Below are positions 43,077 to 49,957 of a stretch of 64,000 bases of DNA, piece by piece. Origin of the DNA: Acidobacteriota bacterium (GTDB lineage Bacteria > Acidobacteriota > Thermoanaerobaculia > UBA5066); the NCBI GenBank assembly GCA_016716715.1, contig JADJVE010000008.1, positions 42,501 through 106,500 on the forward strand, written 5' to 3'. Every line of letters begins with the position of its first letter. Position 1 is the first letter of the stretch. Under the pieces are notes generated by a model. It saw nothing but the letters and a program-made list of their open reading frames with translations, was not told the DNA's origin and searched no databases. The translations under genes and the position numbers were made by a program.

Positions 43077-45641
43077 TTACTTGGGTACCACGAAGGGCGA
43101 AATCGCGTCGGTGTCCTGGCTCACGCGATCGCGTCGCGCGAGGATGGCGAAGACGGACGGGCCACCGTCCGCCGGCGTGACGTCCACGCGCCCCATGTCG
43201 GTCGTCTCTCCGGCCGGCCACGCGGGAAGGTTGACGACGGCCTGCGCGGGGAGCGAGACGGTCTGCGCGCTTCCGACGGCCGCGCCGTCCGCTCCCGTGA
43301 AGGCCACGGTGACGACGGCCGGCTCAAATCCCGCGTTCACGAGCTGAAGGGTCGACGTGAACGCGTCGTTCACGGTCGAAGACACGAAGACGCCGCGGGA
43401 GCCCGCGGGAATCGCGGCTCCGAGCGACTGCGCGGCCACGCCGTACCCCGCCGTACCTCCACCCGCGATCGGACGCCGGTAGGTCGCGAACGCCGCGACG
43501 TTCTGGTCCGACGAGAGGTCGAGGGCGCCCTGCGCCGCGGCGCCCGCGCCGAGATCGACGGACACGACGGCGCCCGCCGGCACGGTCACGCTGCCGATCG
43601 TCTGGCCGGGAGCCGCGGGCGCCCCGGCCACCTGCGCGGCGCGGAACGAGAGGTTCACATGCGCGGACGTGGTGCCGGGATTGAAGACCTGGAGCGTGCC
43701 CGCGACCCCGCCTCCGCGCACGAACCCGGGCAGGACGGGCCAGAGCCCGACGTCGCCCGAGCGGAACGGCTCGAGCCGCACGGCGTCGCCGCTGACCGGG
43801 TCGTAGGCCGTCCCGAAGAGCAGCACGCTGCCGGTCGTGACGGAGCAGACGATCCGCGCCGAGGGCAGCGCGGGGACGCCGAAGACGTCGAAGATCGTCG
43901 AGCCCTGGACGCGGAAGCCGGAGGGCCAGTCGAACGGGAAGGTCACGCGCGTCTGTCCGGCGGCGTCGACGATGGAGACCGTGCCGGTCGCGTCCTGGAC
44001 GATCAGGATGCCGGCGTGCGTCTTGAAGCTCGCGTCCGCGGGCGTGAAGACGAAGCCCGAGTCGCCTGCGGCGATCGCCGCGGTCCCGAGGACCGCGTTC
44101 GTCGCGGCGCCGAGCGTCCCGCCGCCTGCGGTGGGCACGGAAATCCGCGACCACGCGAAGGTGTCCGCCCCCTGGTCCGAGACGGTGCGGATCGAACCGA
44201 ACGCCCCGGGGGAGTTCATGTCCGTCCCGACGACGTCGGACTGGACGAGGAGCTTTCCGGCGTCCACCGCCTGTTGCGCCGCGGGGGCCCAGCCGGCGAT
44301 CCACCCTTCGGGGAGGAGCCGCTCGACCTGGTTGAGCGTCTTCGTCGCGCCCGTGCTGTCGGGCGTCCCGCGATTCCACGTCACGATCTGCGTGGTCGTG
44401 CCGGCCGCCGGGCTCCCTGCCGCGGCGACCGGGAAGTACAGCTCGTCCGCCTGGACATAGGGTGGCGCCGAGAGCGCCCCGACGCCAGCCGCCGTCCCGA
44501 AGTAGATGCGGGCCCGTTTCTCGTCGACGACCATTCCCCAGACGGCGCTGCCGTTGGCAGGCGAGAGGATGCCGCCGTCGGCGCCCTGCACGCCCGCAAT
44601 GCTGCCGAGGAACGTCGTGGCGACGGGATCGTCGACGGAGGACAGAGTGGAAACGCCGGCCCCGGTCAGATAGACAGCCTGGATGGTGGGTGTCACGTCC
44701 GTGGGCGTGAGCGTCGCGGTGACCGGCACCGAGCCGGCCGGGTCGAGGAACCCGATCTGGCCGGCCTGGTCCGAGTAGAGGATCCGCCCCCGGTACCCGT
44801 GCAGGTCGTAGGGGTTCGTGCCCGCGCCGGTGTCGAAGAAGTCGATCTGGCCGGTCGTCTCGTCGAACCGTGCGATCTGCGAGGAGAAGTACATCGAGAT
44901 CCAGAGCTTTCCACCGAGCCGGACGATCTTCGAGGGAGCGCTGACGTAGATGTCGATGGGAAGAGGCCAGACTCGCGCCGTCGACATGTCCGGCGCCCAG
45001 TGAGCGATCGAGTTGTAGATGAAGTCGCACGCCCAGACGGACCCGTCGTCGTCGACCCACGGGTACGAGAGGTAGAACATGCCCGGAGTGACCCAGTACG
45101 TGAAGGACGGCGCGGCGGGATCGAACACCGCCATGTAGCCGCCCGTTTCGGGCAGCCAGAACTTTCCGTCCGGACGCTTCGCGAGCGCCGTCGGCCGCCG
45201 GTAGACGTCGGGCCACGAGGTCAGCGTGCCGTCCGCCGGGTTGAAGTGCCCGACGTTGAAACCGCCCAGCTCGGTGATCCAGAACGTCCCGTCGCTGTCC
45301 TTCAGGAGCGAGCTCGGCGCCGTGTCGGCCGCGAACGTCCAGCGCGTGACGGTCGTCCGGTCGGGCAGCAGCTTCGAGATCTTGTTGTCGGCTGCCGAAA
45401 CGCTCCAGACCGAGCCGTCGGGATCGAGCGAGACGTTGGCCCCGTCGATGTTGGGGGCGTTCGGGAAGGCGTACAGGTTGGAGTTTGCGGTGAGCGAGAT
45501 GACCCCGGGCGTCGGCGTCGGCGTCGGCGTGGGCGTCGGCGTCGGGGTTTGCGCGTGCGCTCCGAGCGAGGCCGCGAGGAGAGCGGCGGGCAGGAGGCGG
45601 AGGAAACGGGACGGACGGGGGAGGGGGTGCGGAATTGTCAC
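43077..45641 (-). CDS. Secreted Vgb-like beta-propeller protein with C-terminal Ig-like repeats
   Basis: An 854-residue secreted protein with a signal peptide (about 1-28) and a (Thr-Pro)7 linker. A propeller of the streptogramin-lyase (Vgb) fold covers about 40-330 ('DGSVWSVSAADNKISKLLPD', 'DGTFWITELGGFNVGHFNP', 'DGKFWLPETGGYMAVFDP'). Several Gly/Ala-rich beta-sandwich segments follow ('LQVFNPGTTSAHVNLSFRA', 'LQLVNAGFEPAVVTVAFTG'). Lyase residues cannot be confirmed, so binding is as likely as catalysis. GTG at 45641 is preferred to the ATG 9 nt upstream because that ATG lies inside the -10 box TACAAT, which ends 7 nt before the GTG. Confidence 0.7.
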   Translation of the reverse strand: MTIPHPLPRPSRFLRLLPAALLAASLGAHAQTPTPTPTPTPTPTPGVISLTANSNLYAFPNAPNIDGANVSLDPDGSVWSVSAADNKISKLLPDRTTVTRWTFAADTAPSSLLKDSDGTFWITELGGFNVGHFNPADGTLTSWPDVYRRPTALAKRPDGKFWLPETGGYMAVFDPAAPSFTYWVTPGMFYLSYPWVDDDGSVWACDFIYNSIAHWAPDMSTARVWPLPIDIYVSAPSKIVRLGGKLWISMYFSSQIARFDETTGQIDFFDTGAGTNPYDLHGYRGRILYSDQAGQIGFLDPAGSVPVTATLTPTDVTPTIQAVYLTGAGVSTLSSVDDPVATTFLGSIAGVQGADGGILSPANGSAVWGMVVDEKRARIYFGTAAGVGALSAPPYVQADELYFPVAAAGSPAAGTTTQIVTWNRGTPDSTGATKTLNQVERLLPEGWIAGWAPAAQQAVDAGKLLVQSDVVGTDMNSPGAFGSIRTVSDQGADTFAWSRISVPTAGGGTLGAATNAVLGTAAIAAGDSGFVFTPADASFKTHAGILIVQDATGTVSIVDAAGQTRVTFPFDWPSGFRVQGSTIFDVFGVPALPSARIVCSVTTGSVLLFGTAYDPVSGDAVRLEPFRSGDVGLWPVLPGFVRGGGVAGTLQVFNPGTTSAHVNLSFRAAQVAGAPAAPGQTIGSVTVPAGAVVSVDLGAGAAAQGALDLSSDQNVAAFATYRRPIAGGGTAGYGVAAQSLGAAIPAGSRGVFVSSTVNDAFTSTLQLVNAGFEPAVVTVAFTGADGAAVGSAQTVSLPAQAVVNLPAWPAGETTDMGRVDVTPADGGPSVFAILARRDRVSQDTDAISPFVVPK
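45508..45549 (+). repeat. Hexanucleotide repeat (GGCGTC)n encoding a Thr-Pro linker
   Basis: About seven imperfect 6-bp units (one is GGCGTG). They encode the (Thr-Pro)7 linker of the propeller protein on the minus strand. Gain or loss of units keeps the frame, so it can vary linker length but cannot switch the gene off. Confidence 0.7.
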
Positions 45642-45648
45642 GGCGCGC

Positions 45649-45654
45649 ATTGTA
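45649..45654 (-). promoter_or_regulatory. -10 box TACAAT, predicted leaderless start of the propeller gene
   Basis: On the minus strand TACAAT ends 7 nt before the GTG at 45641. The box contains the A and T of the competing upstream ATG, which argues against that ATG as start. Confidence 0.45.
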
Positions 45655-45707
45655 AGGGCGACGGATGCACGACCCGTTCCGCCCGAATCGTCGGGTCCAG
45701 AGGGCGA

Positions 45708-45737
45708 TTGACGGGCGCTTCCAAATGGGCGTAGCAT
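45708..45737 (+). promoter_or_regulatory. Promoter of rho
   Basis: -35 TTGACG (45708-45713), 18-nt spacer, -10 TAGCAT (45732-45737). The predicted start is near 45744, leaving a leader of about 200 nt before rho. Confidence 0.5.
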
Positions 45738-45743
45738 CTGAAA

Positions 45744-45941
45744 TGTCGTCGCAGGGCGGCCTCGATCCGGTGAGCCAACGGGCTCCGGATGCGGAGCCGA
45801 AGGGCCGGGTCCAATCCCGCCGCCGCCCGGCAACGCAGGACCTGACGATCCGGGATCCCGTGCGCCGCCCAGGCGACGCGGGCCTCGACCGCAGGTCAGG
45901 AAGGCCGTTGGCTCCTGAAAGGGCCAACCCCGGAGGACAGG
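45744..45941 (+). promoter_or_regulatory. Structured 5' leader of rho, candidate riboregulator
   Basis: The leader can fold into a closing stem GAGCCAAC (45772-45779) with GTTGGCTC (45907-45914). It encloses hairpin 1 (45781-45787 with 45792-45798), hairpin 2 (45804-45809 with 45826-45831) and stem 3 (CCTGAC 45841-45846 with GTCAGG 45895-45900). The 3' strand of the closing stem can instead pair with GCCAAC (45923-45928), and CTCC (45912-45915) can pair with GGAG of the ribosome-binding site (45932-45935). Mutually exclusive folds suggest translational or transcriptional control. E. coli rho also autoregulates through its leader, but by a different sequence. I recognise no known riboswitch class. 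Confidence 0.4.
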
Positions 45942-47399
45942 TTGAGCGAAAACGAACCCAAGGAGCGCGTCGTGGCGGCGCCGGAGGGCGAAGCGCGGGG
46001 CGGCGAGCCCGAGGGCGACTTCGAGTCCGACGCCGGCGACGAAGCGGGCGACGGTCCCGAGGGTCCGGAGGGCGGCGAAGGCGCCACCGCCGGGGAAGGC
46101 GGAGCACCCGGCTCCTTCGACCCGTTCCGCCGCCGCCGCCGCCGGCGCCGCCGGCGCGGGCGGGGACGCGGCCCGGCAGTTCCGGGCGCGGGCGGCGAGG
46201 GCGCCGCGGCCCCTGCGAACGAACCCGCTCCCGAGGCGCGAGGGCGGTATGCGACCCCTCGAGTGGACGCGCCTGCCGCGGGCCCTGCGAGCAGTCAGGC
46301 GAAGGTCAACGTCAAGGGGATCGTCCGCCTGCACGGCGACCACTCCGGCATGCTCGTGTCCGCCGAGTCCTTCTTCGGCGAACGGGGCGACCCGTTCCTC
46401 CCGAAGTTCCTCGTCGAGTCCGAGGACCTCGAGGACGGCCTCCTGGTCGAGGCCGAGGCGGTTCAGCGGGGCGGCAAGGGCCCGATGGTCCAGAAGATCC
46501 TCGCGATCGAGGGCCTCGAGCCGACGGAGTACCGCGGCAAGTACGTCCAGTTCCACAAGGGCGTCTCGGTCGACCCCGACCGGCGTCTGCGCATGGAGAC
46601 GACGGCCGACGAGGTCTCGGGCCGCGTCCTCGACCTCGTCGCGCCGATCGGGCGCGGCCAGCGCTGCCTGATCGTCGCGCCGCCGAAGGCCGGCAAGACG
46701 TTTCTCCTGAAGACGATGGCGAACGCCATTGCGACGAACAACCCGGACGTCGTCATCTTCATGCTCCTCGTCGACGAGCGGCCCGAGGAAGTGACGGACA
46801 TGCAGCGGTCCATCACGGGCGAGGTCATCGCGTCGCCGAGCGACCTCAACGCGGCGCATCACATCGCCGTGTCCGAGGCCTGCTTCGAGAGGGCCAAGCG
46901 CCTCGTCGAGATCGGCAAGGACGTCGTGATCTTCTGCGACTCGATCACGCGCATGAGCCGCGCCTACAACAACGAGCAGCGCGGCAGCGGCCGCATCCTC
47001 TCGGGCGGCATGGACGCCCGCACGATGGAGAAGCCCCGGCGCTTCTTCGGCGGCGCGCGCAACCACGAGGACGGCGGCTCGCTGACGATCATCGCGACGT
47101 GTCTCATCGACACGGGCAGCCGCATGGACGACGTCATCTTCGAGGAGTTCAAGGGCACCGGGAACAGCGAGATCATCCTCGACCGCGGGCTCTTCGAACG
47201 CCGGATCTTCCCGTGCATCAACATCCCGGCGTCCGGCACGCGCAAGGAAGAGAAGCTCTACGACGCGGACGAGCTCCCAAAGATCCACAAGCTCCGGCGC
47301 GCCCTCTCGTCCGTCAAGCCCCAGGACGCGATGGAGCTTCTGCTCTCCAAGCTCGGGAAGACGAAGACGAACAAGGAATTCCTGAAGAGCATCCTCTAG
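45942..47399 (+). CDS. rho: Transcription termination factor Rho
   Basis: A 485-residue RNA-dependent ATPase. Residues 1-120 are an acidic Gly/Glu-rich stretch followed by ten consecutive arginines (63-72) and RGRG. They stand in place of the small N-terminal helical domain and resemble the RNA-binding insertions of high-GC Rho proteins. The RNA-binding fold and the ATPase core follow: 'PPKAGKTFLLKTMANAI' (Walker A), 'VVIFMLLVDERPEEVTDM', 'DSITRMSRAYN' and the R-loop 'RRFFGGARN'. The TTG start at 45942 has GGAGG 5 nt upstream. It converges on the hydrolase gene, 4 nt apart. Confidence 0.95.
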   Translation: MSENEPKERVVAAPEGEARGGEPEGDFESDAGDEAGDGPEGPEGGEGATAGEGGAPGSFDPFRRRRRRRRRRGRGRGPAVPGAGGEGAAAPANEPAPEARGRYATPRVDAPAAGPASSQAKVNVKGIVRLHGDHSGMLVSAESFFGERGDPFLPKFLVESEDLEDGLLVEAEAVQRGGKGPMVQKILAIEGLEPTEYRGKYVQFHKGVSVDPDRRLRMETTADEVSGRVLDLVAPIGRGQRCLIVAPPKAGKTFLLKTMANAIATNNPDVVIFMLLVDERPEEVTDMQRSITGEVIASPSDLNAAHHIAVSEACFERAKRLVEIGKDVVIFCDSITRMSRAYNNEQRGSGRILSGGMDARTMEKPRRFFGGARNHEDGGSLTIIATCLIDTGSRMDDVIFEEFKGTGNSEIILDRGLFERRIFPCINIPASGTRKEEKLYDADELPKIHKLRRALSSVKPQDAMELLLSKLGKTKTNKEFLKSIL

Positions 47400-47403
47400 G
47401 CGT

Positions 47404-48201
47404 TCACTCTTCCGGCGGGATGTAGAAGTCGGTCAGCCGCCGCATGACGTGGCGCGCGTCCTCCATGTGGAGGAAGCGCCCGAGGCCCTCGAACGTCGTC
47501 CCCTCGGCGCCCGGGACGCCCTGGACGATCGCGGCCGCGCAGCGGAGGCGTTCGGCGTCTTCGCGGTTCCCGACGAGGACTGCCGTGCGGACGCGGATCT
47601 CGCCGAGCCGCTGGGCCTGGACGGGGCCCGCGTGCGGCGGACGCTCGAGCGAGCCGCCGGCGACGCGCGGATTCGCGTAGATCGCCTCAAGGCGCTCGAA
47701 CGGGGTCTCGTGCTCGCGCGCGACGTCGAAGATGCGCGACGGCAGCCACTTCTCCGCGATCGCGTGCTGCGGGTTTCGCGCGTAGGCGGCCAGGAGATCG
47801 CGCCGCGCCGCGCGCGTTTCGTCCCGCCATGCGAACCCCTCGAGCGTCGGCGCGAGGAGGGCGAGCGAGAGCGTGCGCTCCGGGAAGTCGAGCGCGAACT
47901 GGAGGGCGATCTCGGCGCCGTCGTCGTGGGCGAGGACGTGCGTCTTCTCCGTCGAGAGCCAGTCGAGGAACGCGGCGAGCTCGGCGGCTTCTTCGGCGAG
48001 CGGGAGCGGGTCGGGCGCCTCGCCGGAGCGGCCGTGACCGCGGCGGTCGTAGCGGATCGCGCGGAAGCCCGACGAGATCGCGGTCGCGGGCGCCTCGAGG
48101 AGGTCCGCGTTCGCGAACGATCCGTGCAGGAGCACGACCGTTTCGCCCTCGCCGCCGACCTCGTAGTAAAAGCGGCGCCCGTTCACGCCCGCATACGGCA
48201 T
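47404..48201 (-). CDS. Alpha/beta-hydrolase with an Asp in the nucleophile elbow
   Basis: A 265-residue cytoplasmic alpha/beta-hydrolase. The oxyanion motif 'VVLLHGSFAN' and 'YDRRGHGRSG' are typical. The nucleophile elbow reads A91-H-D93-D-G95, an Asp where esterases have Ser, as in epoxide hydrolases and haloalkane dehalogenases. The catalytic His is probably in 'GRFLHMEDARHV' and the acid near 'VLVGNREDAERL'. The substrate is unknown. It lies 5 nt after the helicase gene and is probably co-transcribed with it. Confidence 0.8.
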   Translation of the reverse strand: MPYAGVNGRRFYYEVGGEGETVVLLHGSFANADLLEAPATAISSGFRAIRYDRRGHGRSGEAPDPLPLAEEAAELAAFLDWLSTEKTHVLAHDDGAEIALQFALDFPERTLSLALLAPTLEGFAWRDETRAARRDLLAAYARNPQHAIAEKWLPSRIFDVAREHETPFERLEAIYANPRVAGGSLERPPHAGPVQAQRLGEIRVRTAVLVGNREDAERLRCAAAIVQGVPGAEGTTFEGLGRFLHMEDARHVMRRLTDFYIPPEE

Positions 48202-48206
48202 GGTCG

Positions 48207-49898
48207 TCAGGCCGGAGCGGCCGCCTCCGCGCGCGGCGCGACGCGCCGCCCGCGCCGCCGCCGGCGGCGCTTCGCCGGCGCGCCGGCGGGGGAGCCCGCA
48301 GGCGGCAGCTCGGGAAGGTCCTCGCCGAACCCGCCCTCGGGCGCGTCGAGACCGAATGCCTCACGCGTCCAGAAGTCCGCGGTGATGAGAGAAAGAGAAG
48401 AGATTTCTTCGAGTGAAGAGACCGGAGAGGGATTCGGAGAAGAGGGGACGGAAGAGGGGATTTCTTTGAATGTGGGTGGGGCGGGCGCGACCGGCACGCG
48501 TGGCGTGATGGGTTCCGGCTCCAGCGCTGCCGCGGCCTCTTCAACGTTCAGAGAAATCTTCGGCGCCGGAGGCGCGATCTTCTCTTCCACCTTCAAAGGA
48601 ATCCGCGGCGCCGCAGGCGCCGTCTTCTCTGCCGTCGGCGCCGAAGGCGCTGTAAGTCTCTCGGTCTTCTCGACCTTCGGCGTCGCGCCGGGCGGCGCGA
48701 AGAGCTTGTCGTCCGCGAACTCCACCGGGATCTTCATCCCGATGAGCTTCTGGATCGCGTCGAGCGAAAACACGTAATCCTCGTCCGCGAGCGAGATCGC
48801 CTTGCCCGTCCGGCCCGCGCGAGCCGTGCGGCCGATGCGGTGGACGTAGTCCTCGGGATCCTGCGGAAGGTCCACGTTGACGACGTGCGTGACGCCCTCG
48901 ATGTGGAGGCCGCGCGAGGCGACGTCCGTCGCGACGAGGAGCGGGAGCGTTCCGTTCTTGAAGTCCGCGAGGATCTTCATCCGCCGCGCCTGCGGGATGT
49001 CGCCGGTCAGCGCGCCGATCTTCCAGCCGTGCCGCTCGAGCGTCCCGACGAGGCGCTCGGCGAACCGCTTCGTGTTCACGAAGAGAAGCGTCCGGAGAGG
49101 CTCTCCGCGCGGGGCCGCGGCGGCTTCGCGGCGGAGGATGCCGAGGAGGAGCGGCATCTTCTCGCGCTGCGACACGTGGTAGAGCGCCTGCGTGACGCGG
49201 TCGGCGGTGACCTGCTCCGGCCGGATCTCGACCTTCACGGCGTCGTTCATGTGCTCGTAGGCGAGCTCCATCACGCGTAGCGAGAGCGTCGCCGAGAACA
49301 TCATCGAGTGGCGCTTCCCGGGCGGCGGGCAGCGGCGGAGGATGCGCCGGAGGTCGCGGATGAAGCCGAGGTCGAAGAGGCGGTCGGCCTCGTCGATCAC
49401 GAGGGACTCCACCTCGCCGAAGGACGTCGCGCCCTGCTGCTCGTAATCGAGGAGGCGGCCGGGCGTCCCGATCAGGAGGTCGCAGCCCGCCTTGAGCTGG
49501 TCGCGCTGCTTGACGTAGTCGATGCCGCCGAAGACGGTGACGATCCTCGGCTTGAGGAAGTGGCCGAGGGCCTTTGCGTCCTCCTGGATCTGGATGGCGA
49601 GCTCCCGCGTGGGCGCGACCGCGAGGGCGCGCGGGTACGGCGAGGGCTTCGGGCGTTTCGTGCGCGCGAGGCGCGTGAAGATTCCGATCAGGAAGGCCGC
49701 CGTCTTGCCCGTGCCCGTCTGCGCCTGGGCGGCGACGTCCTTGCCGGCGAGGAGGAGGGGCAGCGTCGCGGCCTGCACGGGGGTCGCGCGGACGAACCCG
49801 CACGCGGCAACCCCCGCGCTCACGGCGTGGGGGAGCTTGAGGTCGGCGAAGTAGACGTCGGTGAGGTGATCGCCGAATTTTCCCGGGGGCGCGGCCAT
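48207..49898 (-). CDS. RhlB-like DEAD-box RNA helicase
   Basis: A 563-residue ATP-dependent RNA helicase. All core motifs are present: 'TPVQAATLP' (Q), 'AQTGTGKT', 'PTRELA', 'TPGRL', DEAD in 'VIDEADRLFDLGF', SAT, 'ATDVASRGLHIEGV' and 'HRIGRTARAG'. The N-terminus (HLTDVYFADLKLPHAV) is close to RhlB. A disordered C-terminus (about 395-563) holds repeated EKTxxPxxP-like units, a Ser-rich stretch encoded by the mini-repeat (48391-48480), and a basic tail KRRRRRRGRR that could bind RNA. rho is under 1 kb away, as rhlB and rho are neighbours in E. coli too. Confidence 0.9.
   Translation of the reverse strand: MAAPPGKFGDHLTDVYFADLKLPHAVSAGVAACGFVRATPVQAATLPLLLAGKDVAAQAQTGTGKTAAFLIGIFTRLARTKRPKPSPYPRALAVAPTRELAIQIQEDAKALGHFLKPRIVTVFGGIDYVKQRDQLKAGCDLLIGTPGRLLDYEQQGATSFGEVESLVIDEADRLFDLGFIRDLRRILRRCPPPGKRHSMMFSATLSLRVMELAYEHMNDAVKVEIRPEQVTADRVTQALYHVSQREKMPLLLGILRREAAAAPRGEPLRTLLFVNTKRFAERLVGTLERHGWKIGALTGDIPQARRMKILADFKNGTLPLLVATDVASRGLHIEGVTHVVNVDLPQDPEDYVHRIGRTARAGRTGKAISLADEDYVFSLDAIQKLIGMKIPVEFADDKLFAPPGATPKVEKTERLTAPSAPTAEKTAPAAPRIPLKVEEKIAPPAPKISLNVEEAAAALEPEPITPRVPVAPAPPTFKEIPSSVPSSPNPSPVSSLEEISSLSLITADFWTREAFGLDAPEGGFGEDLPELPPAGSPAGAPAKRRRRRRGRRVAPRAEAAAPA
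48391..48480 (-). repeat. T/C-rich mini-repeat cluster inside the RhlB-like gene
   Basis: On the minus strand: TTCAAAGAAATCCCCTCTTC, then CCCTCTCCGGTCTC joined to TCTTCACTCGAAGAAATC. The same modules occur in the MidA-type gene (1003-1046) in a different order. In both places the encoded peptide is SLEEI plus serines, and the DNA is much less GC-rich than its surroundings. Confidence 0.4.
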
Positions 49899-49907
49899 CC
49901 AGACTTC

Positions 49908-49913
49908 ATTGTA
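49908..49913 (-). promoter_or_regulatory. -10 box TACAAT of the RhlB-like gene
   Basis: On the minus strand TACAAT ends 9 nt before the ATG at 49898. No ribosome-binding site is present, so a leaderless or near-leaderless message is predicted. Confidence 0.45.
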
Positions 49914-49941
49914 GCGTCCGCGGCCTCCCGGAACGCCCGCG

Positions 49942-49947
49942 TATACT
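49942..49947 (+). promoter_or_regulatory. -10 box TATACT of the KimA-like gene
   Basis: TATACT ends 10 nt before the GTG at 49958. No -35 box or Shine-Dalgarno sequence is evident. It faces the helicase promoter within a 59-bp gap. Confidence 0.4.
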
Positions 49948-49957
49948 CGATCGAGTC

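Noticed and set aside
45508..45549. Phase-variable repeat
   Set aside because: The unit is 6 bp and in frame, so changes in copy number cannot shift the reading frame.
45744..45941. Cobalamin, ZTP or TPP riboswitch, or SRP RNA, in the rho leader
   Set aside because: Short look-alike stretches (for example GGTCAGG, CCGCCCAGGCG) occur, but the conserved boxes of these RNAs are not present in order.
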